Assembly: GCA_902627495.1 (NCBI GenBank)
Contig: CACOJS010000002.1
Location: forward strand, 1 to 64,000
DNA length: 64,000 nucleotides
Origin: Hydrogenophilales bacterium
Lineage (GTDB): Bacteria; Pseudomonadota; Gammaproteobacteria; Burkholderiales; Eutrophovitaceae
Reading direction: 5' to 3'
In this document: piece by piece, positions 1 through 9,364 of the stretch
How positions within the stretch are numbered: position 1 is the stretch's first letter
Layout: every line of letters starts with the position of its first letter
The notes under the pieces: model-generated
Database searches by the model: none
What the model was told of the DNA's origin: nothing
Seen by the model: the letters and a program-made list of their open reading frames with translations, nothing else
Translations under genes and position numbers: made by a program

Positions 1-11
1 ATGTTTATAAA

Positions 12-407
12 ATGAGTATGAGTGACCCAATAGCGGATATGTTAACCAGAATTAGGAATGCGCAGTTAGCGGAGAAAGTGTCCGTTTCGGTGCCCCTCAG
101 TAAGGTTAAAACCGCGATAGCTCAGGTTCTGAAAGACGAGGGATATATTGAAAGCTTTACCTCTAAGGGAGACGAGTCGAAACCCTCTTTGGAAATTGGA
201 TTAAAGTATTATGCTGGTAAGCCTGTGATAGAAAAAATAGAGAGAGTGAGTAGACCCGGACTGCGAATATACAAGCCAGCTAGAGATGTTCCGAAGGTCA
301 TGAACGGTTTGGGGGTGGCAATTATGTCAACCTCGAGAGGGGTTATGACCGACCGTAAAGCTAGGGAGAGTGGTGTAGGTGGGGAGGTATTATGCATCGT
401 TGCCTAG
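12..407 (+). CDS. rpsH: 30S ribosomal protein S8
   Basis: Primary binder of the central domain of 16S rRNA, needed for assembly of the 30S platform, and in many bacteria the translational repressor of the spc operon. The 131-residue product is of normal length. The N-terminus [18 protein letters not shown] and the C-terminal stretch [20 protein letters not shown] are classic S8 signatures. A second in-frame ATG at 18 is possible, but the MSMS start is common in betaproteobacteria. rplF begins 16 bp downstream. The 11 bases before the start belong to the gap after the preceding gene (normally rpsN), which lies outside the window. Confidence 0.98.
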   Translation: MSMSDPIADMLTRIRNAQLAEKVSVSVPLSKVKTAIAQVLKDEGYIESFTSKGDESKPSLEIGLKYYAGKPVIEKIERVSRPGLRIYKPARDVPKVMNGLGVAIMSTSRGVMTDRKARESGVGGEVLCIVA

Positions 408-423
408 GTAAGAAGGGGTCGTC

Positions 424-957
424 ATGTCACGGGTAGGAAAACAAACCATTCTGGTCCCTGACGGTGTATCCATCATCAAATCCGAGGGTGTCCTCACGTG
501 TAAGGGTTCCCTAGGGACTCTATCACAGGTAACACATCCGCTAATCAATATTTCTCAAGATGGAAATGTAGTAGTTCTATCACGTAAGAATGACACTAAG
601 GTGGCAAGAGCAATGCATGGAACGCAGCGAGCACTATTGGCAAATATGGTTCAGGGCGTTAGTAAGGGTTTCGAAAAAAAGCTGATGCTGGTTGGAGTTG
701 GGTTTAGAGCCCAGGCACAAGGAGTAAAACTCAATCTGTCACTAGGGTTTTCGCATCCGGTTACTTATGATTTGCCCGATGGTATAGTCGCGGAAACCCC
801 AAGCCAAACGGAAATTGTTATTAAGGGTGCTGACAAGCAGAAAGTTGGCCAAGTAGCAGCAGAAATTCGGAGCTACCGTCCTCCGGAGCCTTACAAAGGT
901 AAAGGGGTACGTTATAGCGAGGAAGTTGTGCTCTTAAAAGAAACCAAGAAAAAATAA
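424..957 (+). CDS. rplF: 50S ribosomal protein L6
   Basis: Large-subunit protein that binds helix 97 of 23S rRNA near the factor-binding site. The 177-residue product has the two-fold repeated L6 fold; the second repeat carries the family stretch around residues 150-165 with the motif [16 protein letters not shown]. It sits 16 bp after rpsH and 11 bp before rplR in the conserved spc order. Nothing unusual is seen. Confidence 0.98.
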   Translation: MSRVGKQTILVPDGVSIIKSEGVLTCKGSLGTLSQVTHPLINISQDGNVVVLSRKNDTKVARAMHGTQRALLANMVQGVSKGFEKKLMLVGVGFRAQAQGVKLNLSLGFSHPVTYDLPDGIVAETPSQTEIVIKGADKQKVGQVAAEIRSYRPPEPYKGKGVRYSEEVVLLKETKKK

Positions 958-968
958 AGTAGGAAAAG

Positions 969-1322
969 ATGAGCGAAAAGAATAAAGGCCGTATACGTAG
1001 ATCTCGAAGGACAAGGCTAAAGATAGCTGAACAAAAAATTACCAGACTGCTGGTTTATCGGTCTAACAAAAATATGTATGCTCAGATAACAGGTGAGGGT
1101 GCAAAAGTTCTAGTTGCAGCATCCACATTGGATCCAGCGGTTAAAAAAAATGTTCCTAAGGGGGGTAATATTGAAGCTGCAGCCTTGGTAGGAAAGTTAG
1201 TTGGTGAGAAGGCCATGACGGCTGGCCTTACAAAGGTGGCGTTCGATCGGTCTGGTTATAATTATCATGGTAGGGTGAAGGCACTAGCAGAGGCAGCACG
1301 CGAAGCTGGTCTTAAGTTTTAG
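969..1322 (+). CDS. rplR: 50S ribosomal protein L18
   Basis: 5S rRNA-binding protein of the central protuberance. The 117-residue product has a very basic N-terminus ([14 protein letters not shown]) and the typical C-terminus with [24 protein letters not shown]. It is preceded by an AGGAAA ribosome-binding site and followed after 12 bp by rpsE, as in other spc operons. Confidence 0.98.
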   Translation: MSEKNKGRIRRSRRTRLKIAEQKITRLLVYRSNKNMYAQITGEGAKVLVAASTLDPAVKKNVPKGGNIEAAALVGKLVGEKAMTAGLTKVAFDRSGYNYHGRVKALAEAAREAGLKF

Positions 1323-1334
1323 GTAGGGGTATAA

Positions 1335-1853
1335 ATGGCAAAAAAAGGACAACAAAATGATGTAAATAGCCAAGGTGATAACCTGAGGGAAAAGATGGTT
1401 GCTGTTAATAGAGTCACAAAAGTGGTGAAGGGCGGACGGGTTCTTGGGTTCGCGGCACTGGCAGTCGTTGGCGATGGTGAGGGTGGTATTGGAATGGGAA
1501 AAGGCAAGGCAAGAGAAGTGCCCGGTGCTGTCCAGAAGGCTATGGAAGAAGCTAGGAGAAAGTTGAAGAAGGTCAGCTTGAATAATGGGACCGTGCACCA
1601 CACCATTGTAGGTATGCACGGTGCGGCCAAAGTTTTTATGCAACCTGCATCAGAGGGAACGGGGATCATAGCTGGAGGCCCTATGAGGGCAGTATTCGAG
1701 GTTATGGGTGTTACAAATATTTTGGCAAAATGTATAGGATCGTCAAATCCCTATAATGTTGTTAGGGCTACGATAAACGGTCTTGTTAGTGCTCATACCC
1801 CTGCAGATGTTGCAAAAAAAAGAGGGAAGAGTATCGATGAGGTTGTGGGGTAA
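1335..1853 (+). CDS. rpsE: 30S ribosomal protein S5
   Basis: Small-subunit protein at the decoding region involved in translational fidelity. The 172-residue product has an N-terminal double-stranded-RNA-binding-like domain (residues 17-80, with [20 protein letters not shown]) and a C-terminal S5 domain with [20 protein letters not shown]. The start has the upstream AGGTAGGGG. The stop codon is followed directly by the GTG-ATG of rpmD, so coupled translation is likely. Confidence 0.98.
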   Translation: MAKKGQQNDVNSQGDNLREKMVAVNRVTKVVKGGRVLGFAALAVVGDGEGGIGMGKGKAREVPGAVQKAMEEARRKLKKVSLNNGTVHHTIVGMHGAAKVFMQPASEGTGIIAGGPMRAVFEVMGVTNILAKCIGSSNPYNVVRATINGLVSAHTPADVAKKRGKSIDEVVG

Positions 1854-1856
1854 GTG

Positions 1857-2048
1857 ATGAATGGTAAAGCTACAGATACTATTAGAGTGAAATTGGTGCG
1901 AAGTGTGATAGGGACAAAAAAATCCCACCGTGCCACAGCATTAGGTTTGGGGCTAAAACGTGTGAATCAAGTTACAGAACTTTCGAGAACACCCGAGGTT
2001 CTCGGAATGATAAAGAAGATTGACTACCTAGTAGAGGTGTTGACATGA
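1857..2048 (+). CDS. rpmD: 50S ribosomal protein L30
   Basis: Small bacterial-type L30 of the large subunit, 63 residues if started at the ATG at 1857. A GTG at 1854 directly after the rpsE stop could add one residue. The motif [20 protein letters not shown] is the L30 signature. The last codons overlap the start of rplO (ATGA junction), which implies translational coupling. Confidence 0.96.
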   Translation: MNGKATDTIRVKLVRSVIGTKKSHRATALGLGLKRVNQVTELSRTPEVLGMIKKIDYLVEVLT

Positions 2049-2482
2049 TGAGGCTTAATAGTTTGTCGCCTGCCAAGGGATCGCGCCCAAAAGCCAAAAG
2101 AGTGGGTAGAGGCTCGGGTAGTGGTTTGGGAAAAACCGCCGGACGGGGTCATAAAGGACAACACTCTCGCTCAGGGGGGTACCACAAGGTGGGCTTTGAG
2201 GGTGGTCAGATGCCGCTAGCTCGCAGGCTGCCAAAACGAGGTTTTTCCTCGCGTGTTGGTAGGTTTAGTTGTGAGGTACGGCTTTCAGAACTTAATAAAA
2301 TGTCCGCCGAAGACATTAATCCTGAAACCCTAAAGAGGGCTAGAATTATCCCTAAGGATGCAATAAATATTAAAGTCATTTTATCGGGAAGTATTGATAG
2401 AAAAATTAGAGTCAAAGGCGTGAAGCTTACAAAGGGAGCTTCAAAGGCAATTCAAGAAGCTGGTGGAACTACGGAAGAGTAG
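2045..2482 (+). CDS. rplO: 50S ribosomal protein L15
   Basis: Late-assembly large-subunit protein. The 145-residue product has the glycine- and basic-rich N-terminus ([20 protein letters not shown]) and the conserved [27 protein letters not shown] segment of L15, given here in part by position (residues about 42-66). There are two consecutive ATG codons: 2045 overlaps the rpmD stop and 2048 follows it; the family usually starts with MRLN, so 2048 may be the real start. secY follows after 6 bp. Confidence 0.97.
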   Translation: MMRLNSLSPAKGSRPKAKRVGRGSGSGLGKTAGRGHKGQHSRSGGYHKVGFEGGQMPLARRLPKRGFSSRVGRFSCEVRLSELNKMSAEDINPETLKRARIIPKDAINIKVILSGSIDRKIRVKGVKLTKGASKAIQEAGGTTEE

Positions 2483-2488
2483 ATAAAA

Positions 2489-3799
2489 ATGGCAATTCAA
2501 AAAGCAGATAAGTTCGGTGACTTAAAGAAAAGGCTTTGGTTTCTTCTGGGAGCCCTTATCGTATATCGCATCGGAGCACATGTGCCGGTGCCAGGAATAG
2601 ATCCCGTTCAACTGGAGGAACTTTTTAGTTCACAGCAAGGTGGGATTTTAGATATGTTTAACATGTTTTCTGGAGGGGCACTTTCTCGCTTTACAATATT
2701 TGCTCTTGGTATAATGCCTTATATATCAGCATCGATTATTATGCAGCTGCTGACTGTAGTTGTGCCCCATTTAGAGCAGTTAAAAAAAGAGGGTGAAAGT
2801 GGTCGCCGCAAAATAACCCAGTATACAAGATATGGGACATTGGTATTAGCAACATTTCAGGGACTAGGAATAGCTGTTGCTCTTGAATCTCAAGTGGGCC
2901 TGGTCATAGACCCCGGTTTGATATTTAGGTTTACCACAGTAGTTACGTTGGTGACAGGTACTATATTCTTGATGTGGCTAGGAGAACAAATCACAGAACG
3001 TGGTGTGGGCAATGGAATATCTCTCATCATTTTTGCCGGGATAGCTGCTGGGCTTCCTAGAGCCGTGGGTGGAACATTGGAATTAGCTCGGACAGGGACT
3101 TTTTCAATACCATTGGTAATAATGATGCTAGTTGGGGCCGTAGTGGTAACAGGTTTAGTAGTTTTTGTGGAGAGAGGGCAGAGAAAAGTATTGGTTAATT
3201 ATGCAAAACGTCAGGTGGGCAGAAAAGTGTATGGAGGACAAAGTTCTCATTTACCCCTAAAATTAAACATGGCTGGGGTAATACCTCCCATATTTGCATC
3301 CTCAATCATACTGTTCCCTGCTACCTTAGCTGGATGGGCTGGTACAAATGAAAGTGTTTATTGGCTACGAGATATAAGTGCGGTCCTGCAGCCGGGCCAG
3401 GTTCTTTATGTGCTCTTATATGCATCAGCAATCATGTTTTTTTGTTTTTTTTATACTGCCTTGGTCTTTAATCCCAGGGAGACTTCAGATAATTTGAAAA
3501 AGGGAGGTGCGTTTATACCAGGAATAAGACCGGGAGAGCAGACGGCAAAGTATATTGAAAAAATCATACTAAGACTGACCCTAATTGGAGGTATCTACGT
3601 GACCTTGGTTTGCCTTTTGCCAGAGTTTCTAATAGTGAAGTGGAACGTGCCGTTCTACTTTGGTGGCACTAGTCTATTAATTATAGTAGTTGTCACGATG
3701 GATTTTATGGCACAAATACAGTCCTACATAATGTCTTCCCAGTATGAGAGCCTTATGAAAAAAGCAAATTTTAAGGGAGGTATGCTACCTACTAGATAG
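2489..3799 (+). CDS. secY: Protein translocase subunit SecY
   Basis: Channel-forming subunit of the Sec translocon in the inner membrane. The 436-residue length is typical. The N-terminal cytoplasmic helix is followed by ten predicted membrane segments. Family motifs include the plug region ([21 protein letters not shown], residues about 61-81), [12 protein letters not shown] in TM5 and [22 protein letters not shown] in the cytoplasmic loop before TM9. It lies after rplO as usual, but is followed by infA, an order typical of betaproteobacteria. Confidence 0.98.
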   Translation: MAIQKADKFGDLKKRLWFLLGALIVYRIGAHVPVPGIDPVQLEELFSSQQGGILDMFNMFSGGALSRFTIFALGIMPYISASIIMQLLTVVVPHLEQLKKEGESGRRKITQYTRYGTLVLATFQGLGIAVALESQVGLVIDPGLIFRFTTVVTLVTGTIFLMWLGEQITERGVGNGISLIIFAGIAAGLPRAVGGTLELARTGTFSIPLVIMMLVGAVVVTGLVVFVERGQRKVLVNYAKRQVGRKVYGGQSSHLPLKLNMAGVIPPIFASSIILFPATLAGWAGTNESVYWLRDISAVLQPGQVLYVLLYASAIMFFCFFYTALVFNPRETSDNLKKGGAFIPGIRPGEQTAKYIEKIILRLTLIGGIYVTLVCLLPEFLIVKWNVPFYFGGTSLLIIVVVTMDFMAQIQSYIMSSQYESLMKKANFKGGMLPTR

Positions 3800-3810
3800 G
3801 TAGTGGTGAA

Positions 3811-4029
3811 ATGGCCAAAGAAGAGACTATAGAAATGCAAGGAGAGGTTTTAGAGACTTTGCCAAATGCAACCTTTAGGGTCAAGCTAGAGAATGATCAC
3901 ATTGTATTGGGGCATATATCTGGCAAAATGAGAATGCACTATATACGCATTTTGCCGGGTGATAAGGTGACTGTGGAGCTCACGCCCTACGACCTGTCAA
4001 AGGGTCGTATAACATTTAGAGCGAAGTAG
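3811..4029 (+). CDS. infA: Translation initiation factor IF-1
   Basis: Single S1/OB-fold domain protein of 72 residues that binds the ribosomal A site during initiation. The sequence [20 protein letters not shown] and [19 protein letters not shown] match the family throughout. Its placement between secY and rpmJ, rather than near clpA/aat as in Escherichia coli, is the arrangement of betaproteobacteria and Firmicutes and is a useful taxonomic hint. Confidence 0.97.
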   Translation: MAKEETIEMQGEVLETLPNATFRVKLENDHIVLGHISGKMRMHYIRILPGDKVTVELTPYDLSKGRITFRAK

Positions 4030-4063
4030 GGGTCTGATTAGTCCTACAACATAAGGTGATAAA

Positions 4064-4180
4064 ATGAGAGTAAGAGCATCGGTAAAAAAGATTTGTAGAA
4101 ACTGCAAGGTAATTAGAAGAAATAATGTGGTTCGGGTTATTTGTAGTAGCAACCCAAGGCACAAGCAGAGACAGGGTTAG
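4064..4180 (+). CDS. rpmJ: 50S ribosomal protein L36
   Basis: Reading from the ATG at 4064 gives a 38-residue basic protein, [20 protein letters not shown]..., ending in RHKQRQG. It carries the zinc-binding pattern of the C+ form of L36: C11 and C14 as CRNC, C27 as ICSSNPRH, and H32. An AAGGTG ribosome-binding site lies a few bases upstream. It sits in the expected place between infA and rpsM. Confidence 0.96.
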   Translation: MRVRASVKKICRNCKVIRRNNVVRVICSSNPRHKQRQG

Positions 4181-4227
4181 TATTAAGGTTACCATTACTA
4201 ATAAAACACTAGGGTTGGGAAAGACGT

Positions 4228-4584
4228 ATGGCTAGAATAGCTGGAGTAAACATTTCAAATCATCAACATGCTTGGGTAGCACTAACTGCGATCCATGGGG
4301 TTGGAAAATCTATGGCTATGAAGATCTGCGAGTCAGCAGGAGTTAGTCCTAGTACAAGGATAAAAGAACTTACTGATTCGGAAATGGAAATGCTCAGGGA
4401 CCAGGTCGGTCAGAATAGAGTGGAGGGCGATCTGAGACGGGAAGTCTCAATGAATATTAAAAGATTAATGGATCTCGGGTGTTACAGAGGGGTTCGGCAT
4501 AGGCGGGGTCTGCCACTAAGAGGCCAACGAACCAGAACAAATGCTCGTACTCGGAAAGGCCCTCAAAAGAGACAAGGCCGATAA
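4228..4584 (+). CDS. rpsM: 30S ribosomal protein S13
   Basis: Protein of the 30S head that forms inter-subunit bridges and contacts the P-site tRNA through its basic tail. The 118-residue product starts [19 protein letters not shown] and ends with the S13 tail ([18 protein letters not shown] followed by PQKRQGR). It begins the alpha operon section (rpsM-rpsK-rpoA-rplQ). The 47-bp gap after rpmJ is slightly wider than its neighbours. Confidence 0.98.
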   Translation: MARIAGVNISNHQHAWVALTAIHGVGKSMAMKICESAGVSPSTRIKELTDSEMEMLRDQVGQNRVEGDLRREVSMNIKRLMDLGCYRGVRHRRGLPLRGQRTRTNARTRKGPQKRQGR

Positions 4585-4608
4585 TTAACTAGGATAGGTG
4601 GTTGGTAG

Positions 4609-4998
4609 ATGGCAAAAACAACAAGTAAAGTTCGAAAGAAAGTAAAAAAAACTGTCGTTGAGGCAATTGCCCACGTGCATGCTTCATTCAACAACACAAT
4701 TATAATGATCACTGATCGGCAAGGTAACTCTCTTGCCTGGTCAACATCTGGTGCTAATGGTTTCAAAGGGTCGAGGAAGAGTACGCCGTTTGCGGCACAG
4801 GTAGCAGCTGAAAAAGCAGGAAAGGCGGCACAAGAATTTGGGGTAAAGAATATCGAAGTTCGTATCAAAGGTCCTGGTCCTGGTCGAGAGTCAGCAGTTA
4901 GATCTTTAAACAATATAGGATTCAAAATTACAAGTATCTCGGACGTTACACCAATTCCACATAATGGGTGCCGACCACCAAAGAAGCGTCGAGTGTGA
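4609..4998 (+). CDS. rpsK: 30S ribosomal protein S11
   Basis: Platform protein of the 30S subunit near the mRNA exit. The 129-residue product contains [20 protein letters not shown] and the near-invariant C-terminus [17 protein letters not shown]. The next gene is rpoA, only 35 bp away; the rpsD gene that normally follows rpsK in beta- and gammaproteobacteria is absent here. Confidence 0.98.
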   Translation: MAKTTSKVRKKVKKTVVEAIAHVHASFNNTIIMITDRQGNSLAWSTSGANGFKGSRKSTPFAAQVAAEKAGKAAQEFGVKNIEVRIKGPGPGRESAVRSLNNIGFKITSISDVTPIPHNGCRPPKKRRV

Positions 4999-5033
4999 TT
5001 CGGATAATATGGTTTATTTAAGGGGTTTATTCT

Positions 5034-6026
5034 ATGCGTAGTATGTTGCTTCAACCAAGAATTATAGATGTTAAGGAACAGGGGCCATTTCAAGCCAAAG
5101 TTACAATGGAACCGTTTGAGCGAGGGTATGGGCATACATTGGGAAATGCTCTACGGAGAGTTTTGTTGTCTTCCATGGAGGGCTTTGCACCCACGCAGGT
5201 AAAAATTGAGGGCGTTCTCCATGAGTATTCTACCTTAGAGGGCGTTCAAGAGGATGTTGTGGACTTGCTCCTCAATCTCAAGGGTGTAGTTCTCAAACTT
5301 CATAAGCCTCGTGATGAGGCCACCCTAAATTTGACGTATGAAGGAGAGGGAGTAGTATCAGCAAAAGACATTGAGACTACTCACGATGTCGATGTGATAA
5401 ACCCTGATCATGTCATAGCACACCTAGCCCCTGGTGGAAAAATCGATATTCAAATTAAAGTAGAGAGCGGAAGAGGGTACGTCGCAGCTACAAGTAGAGG
5501 TAAAGATGAAGAGCAGAACAGTATAGGATTCATTCCATTGGATGCTTCCTTTAGTCCAGTTAGGAGGGTTAGTTACTCGGTGGAAAGTGCACGGGTAGAG
5601 CAAAGAACAGACCTTGATAAGCTTATAATTGATATAGAAACAAATGGAGTTTTGGAGCCTGAACAGGCTATTAGAGAGGCAGCCAGGGTTCTCATGGACC
5701 AGCTATCAACCTTTGCCGAGCTAAAAGGCACTCCTGAGCCAGTGGAGGTCCCAGAAGAGCCACAAGTGGATCCTGTTCTATTAAGACCTGTAGATGATTT
5801 AGAGCTCACAGTAAGATCGGCAAATTGTGTTAAAGCTGAGAATATTCAGTATATTGGTGATTTAATACAGCGCACGGAGACAGATTTGTTGAAAACACCT
5901 AATTTAGGTAGAAAATCATTGAACGAGATAAAGGAAGTATTAGCGGCCAGAAATCTCACACTTGGGATGTCTCTAGAAAACTGGCCGCCCCCGTCTCTAA
6001 GTGATAAAACAGTACAGGAGAAGTGA
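5034..6026 (+). CDS. rpoA: DNA-directed RNA polymerase subunit alpha
   Basis: Scaffold subunit of RNA polymerase. The 330-residue product has the N-terminal dimerisation domain ([19 protein letters not shown] at residues about 30-48) that nucleates beta/beta' assembly, a linker rich in Pro and Glu (about 235-250) and the C-terminal domain (about 255-320, [17 protein letters not shown] and [14 protein letters not shown]) that contacts UP elements and activators. The start [11 protein letters not shown] is preceded by AAGGGG. rplQ follows one base after the stop. Confidence 0.98.
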   Translation: MRSMLLQPRIIDVKEQGPFQAKVTMEPFERGYGHTLGNALRRVLLSSMEGFAPTQVKIEGVLHEYSTLEGVQEDVVDLLLNLKGVVLKLHKPRDEATLNLTYEGEGVVSAKDIETTHDVDVINPDHVIAHLAPGGKIDIQIKVESGRGYVAATSRGKDEEQNSIGFIPLDASFSPVRRVSYSVESARVEQRTDLDKLIIDIETNGVLEPEQAIREAARVLMDQLSTFAELKGTPEPVEVPEEPQVDPVLLRPVDDLELTVRSANCVKAENIQYIGDLIQRTETDLLKTPNLGRKSLNEIKEVLAARNLTLGMSLENWPPPSLSDKTVQEK

Positions 6027-6027
6027 A

Positions 6028-6432
6028 ATGCGTCATCGGCACGCCATGCGAAAATTAAACCGAACTTCGTCCCATAGGCAGGCGATGTTCAGAAATATGG
6101 CTAATTCCTTATTGGAGCATGAAGTCATCAGTACTACTGTTCCCAAGGCCAAAGAGCTTAGGAGGATTGTGGAGCCTATAATAACATTGGGTAAGACCCC
6201 ATCTGTCCCAAATAGAAGGTTGGCGTTCTCCCGACTGAGAGATAGAAAACTGGTATCGAAATTGTTTGATATCTTGGGCCCCAGGTACTTAAAACGTAAC
6301 GGTGGCTATCTGAGGATATTGAAAAATGGGTATCGTGCAGGTGATACAGCACCAATGGCTTTAGTAGAACTTATGGATAGGGAGGACGGGATTACTAGTG
6401 CCACGGAAACTGCTAATTCTGAAAAGGGGTGA
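6028..6432 (+). CDS. rplQ: 50S ribosomal protein L17
   Basis: Large-subunit protein near the exit tunnel. The start is placed at the ATG at 6028 because the family begins [20 protein letters not shown]; an upstream in-frame GTG at 6001 lies inside rpoA. The product is 134 residues. The ribosome-binding site AGGAGAAG lies in the end of rpoA. It is the last gene of the operon and ends only 8 bp from the end of the convergent uvrA, with no obvious intrinsic terminator between them. Confidence 0.97.
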   Translation: MRHRHAMRKLNRTSSHRQAMFRNMANSLLEHEVISTTVPKAKELRRIVEPIITLGKTPSVPNRRLAFSRLRDRKLVSKLFDILGPRYLKRNGGYLRILKNGYRAGDTAPMALVELMDREDGITSATETANSEKG

Positions 6433-6440
6433 GTAACTTT

Positions 6441-9281
6441 CTAAGAATTAAGAGGTAGCTTATCCTCAAATAACTTCCGCAAATGCATACCCGTGTGACT
6501 GCCACTCTCTAATGACATATTTATCGGTGATCCCGAGGCATTAATCTGGCCACCTTTTTTCCCGCCCTCTGGCCCAAGGTCAATAATCCAGTCCGCACTT
6601 TTTATAACTTCCAAGTTGTGTTCAACAATAACTACCGTATTTCCGGTATCCCTAAGTTCCTCTAAGATTTCGAGTAAATTATTTATATCCTCTAAATGTA
6701 GCCCCGTGGTAGGCTCATCGAGAATATAAATTGTTCTCCCCGAACTTTTCTTTGCAAGCTCTGAGCCTAATTTTACTCGTTGGGCTTCCCCGCCAGATAA
6801 ATTCACTGCTGAATGCCCTATCTGTAAATATCCTAGTCCAACTCGGTTTAACGCCATTAGTTTTTGATGGATTTCGGGTATTGGTTTAAAGAAAGTTAGA
6901 GCTGACTCTACTGTCATATTTAATATGTCATCAATATTTTTTCCACGATACTTAACCTCTAGGGTTTCTTCATTGAAGCGTTTACCCTTACACAGGCTGC
7001 AAACTACATGAACATCAGGTAGAAAATGCATTTCTACTTTTTTGATACCTGCTCCTTGGCATTCTTCGCATCTCCCACCCTTCACATTAAAAGAAAATCT
7101 TCCGTTGCTATAACCTTTTTCCCGGGCTAAGGTGGTATTAGCTAGTAATTCTCGTATCGGTCCATATAGTCCGACATAAGATGCTGGGTTAGACCGTGGG
7201 GTACGCCCTATTGGTTTCTGGTCTACAGCTATAACCTTGTCGAGAAATTCCAACCCCTTGATTTCATCACAGATTGCCGGAGTAACATTTGCCTTATAAA
7301 AATGTCTTTGTAAAAATTTATAAAGAGTTTGATTTATTAAAGTGGATTTTCCTGATCCAGATACACCCGTTACACACACTATTAAGCCAAGGGGTATATC
7401 TACCGATATATTTTTTAGATTATTCCCGCGTGCGTTTTTTATTCGAATACATTTATCCCAATTTGGTTTTAATTGGTTTTTGGGTTGCCTAACTACTTTT
7501 GTTTTTGCTAGATACTGACCAGTTATTGATTGTTTATTTTTGGCAATGTCAATTGGTTTGCCTGAGGCAATAATTTTTCCTCCTTTTTTGCCAGCTCCGG
7601 GCCCCATATCTATAATGTAGTCTGAATTTTTGATGGTTTTAAGATCATGTTCAACTATTACAACAGAATTACCGCTATCTCTCAGACTTTTTAAGGTATT
7701 TAGTAATCTCTCGTTATCGCGTTCGTGTAAACCTATAGATGGCTCGTCAAGGATATATAAGACACCTGTCAATCCAGACCCTATTTGCGACGCTAGTCTG
7801 ATTCTTTGGTGCTCCCCACCTGATATAGTTCCAGCTGGTCTATCTAGCGATAGATAATCAACACCCACATTGACTAGAAATAAAAGACGTTTCTTTATTT
7901 CATCAACCAGGTGACCTCCTACCTTTACGTTCATATTGTCTTTACTCATCTTACCAAAAAAATCAAGGGTCTCGCGAAGTGTTAATGAACATATCTCGTT
8001 GATGGTTTTGTTATTTATGAAAACGTTACGCGCTTCTTCTCTAAGTCTTGATCCCGAGCAGTGAGGGCATCTCGTTAGAGATCGGAACTTGTCAAGTTTG
8101 GTTTTTATAATGCTCGATTCGGTTTCTATCCACTTTTTTTCAAAATTAGGAATAATCCCTTCAAAAGATTTTGACTCGTACTGCAAACTACCATTTTTAT
8201 TTATATAACTAAAGCGAATCGATTCATCTTTTGATCCATAAAGAACGATACTTTTTATTCTTTCTGGTAATTTATTGAAAGGAGTATTGATGTCAAAATG
8301 ATAGTGCTTAGCTAGATCTCGTAGTAGCCGTTGATAAAATTCGTTTCTTCGATCCCAGCCTTCTATTGCTCCTGCTGTTAGAGAAAGATCTGGCACACTA
8401 ACAATTTTTTCTTCATCAAAAAAAGTGTACTCACCAATCCCCTTACAGGTTTTACAGGCTCCCACAGGGTTATTAAAAGAAAAGAGCTTAGGTTCAAGAG
8501 GTGGGGGTTTATAGGAGCATACTGGACACATAAAGACTGTTGAGAAGTTGGCAAGGGTTCCTCCTTCAGTATCAACTATGACGAGTCTACCATTGCCAGT
8601 TTCAGAAGCTGTTTCCACTGAGTCAGATAAGCGCTGTCTATTGGTGGACAAGCTAGTTAGCCTATCGACTATAATGTCTAATTTTTCGATATCCTCAGGA
8701 AAATTATTACTATCAATATCATATATTTTATTTTGTATCCTAACTCTGACGAACCCCTTTTTCCCAATATGATGAATTAGGCTATCACTATTATCAATTC
8801 TTGGGCTGTCAACTGGAGCCGCTATCAGTATTCTTTGCCCAGAATAATTATTTAATATCGATTCAACTATTTCAGCGATGGATTGTACCGAGAGGGGAAT
8901 CTTATGCTCTGGACATCGTGGTTGTCCCGCTCTTGCAAATAATAGCCTAAGGTAATCGTGGATTTCAGTTATGGTTCCAACAGTTGAACGTGGTGAAGGT
9001 GTAAATGATTTCTGCTTAATGGATATGGCAGGAGCCAACCCTTCTATTAAATCAACATCAGGTTTTTGCATTTGCTTAAGATATTGCCGTGCGTACGTGG
9101 ATAGTGACTCGACGTAGCGCCGCTGTCCTTCTGCATACAATGTGTCAAATGCTAAGGTGGATTTTCCCGACCCAGAAACCCCAGTGATGACCACTAATTT
9201 ATTTTTCGGCAGCTTCAAATCTATGTTTTTCAGATTGTGATGCCTAGCGCCTCTAATTAGAATTTGATTGGTTTTAATCAA
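6441..9281 (-). CDS. uvrA: UvrABC excinuclease subunit A
   Basis: Damage-recognition ATPase of nucleotide excision repair that loads UvrB onto distorted DNA. The 946-residue product has two ABC ATPase modules. Walker A motifs are GVSGSGKST near residues 34-42 and again near 650; signature motifs are SGGEHQRIRLASQIG and LSGGEAQRVKLGSELA. Two zinc fingers are visible: CPVC...CKTC in the first half (about 250-280) and CEEC...CSLC in the second (about 745-770). It starts 83 bp from the divergent permease gene. I found no clear LexA-type CTGT-N8-ACAG box in that interval. Confidence 0.98.
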   Translation of the reverse strand: MIKTNQILIRGARHHNLKNIDLKLPKNKLVVITGVSGSGKSTLAFDTLYAEGQRRYVESLSTYARQYLKQMQKPDVDLIEGLAPAISIKQKSFTPSPRSTVGTITEIHDYLRLLFARAGQPRCPEHKIPLSVQSIAEIVESILNNYSGQRILIAAPVDSPRIDNSDSLIHHIGKKGFVRVRIQNKIYDIDSNNFPEDIEKLDIIVDRLTSLSTNRQRLSDSVETASETGNGRLVIVDTEGGTLANFSTVFMCPVCSYKPPPLEPKLFSFNNPVGACKTCKGIGEYTFFDEEKIVSVPDLSLTAGAIEGWDRRNEFYQRLLRDLAKHYHFDINTPFNKLPERIKSIVLYGSKDESIRFSYINKNGSLQYESKSFEGIIPNFEKKWIETESSIIKTKLDKFRSLTRCPHCSGSRLREEARNVFINNKTINEICSLTLRETLDFFGKMSKDNMNVKVGGHLVDEIKKRLLFLVNVGVDYLSLDRPAGTISGGEHQRIRLASQIGSGLTGVLYILDEPSIGLHERDNERLLNTLKSLRDSGNSVVIVEHDLKTIKNSDYIIDMGPGAGKKGGKIIASGKPIDIAKNKQSITGQYLAKTKVVRQPKNQLKPNWDKCIRIKNARGNNLKNISVDIPLGLIVCVTGVSGSGKSTLINQTLYKFLQRHFYKANVTPAICDEIKGLEFLDKVIAVDQKPIGRTPRSNPASYVGLYGPIRELLANTTLAREKGYSNGRFSFNVKGGRCEECQGAGIKKVEMHFLPDVHVVCSLCKGKRFNEETLEVKYRGKNIDDILNMTVESALTFFKPIPEIHQKLMALNRVGLGYLQIGHSAVNLSGGEAQRVKLGSELAKKSSGRTIYILDEPTTGLHLEDINNLLEILEELRDTGNTVVIVEHNLEVIKSADWIIDLGPEGGKKGGQINASGSPINMSLESGSHTGMHLRKLFEDKLPLNS

Positions 9282-9364
9282 AATGTCGCCTATCCTTATT
9301 GCAATTTAACCTGCTACTATACGACTTTTATACTCTCGGCCCAATATTTATTCAGGTTTATTCA

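Noticed and set aside
4563-5135. Minus-strand 190-codon frame across rpsK and the rpoA start
   Set aside because: Shadow of conserved ribosomal protein and rpoA coding sequence.
9282-9364. Possible LexA box between uvrA and the divergent MFS gene
   Set aside because: I looked for CTGT-N8-ACAG or CTG-N10-CAG and found only a partial CTG half-site.
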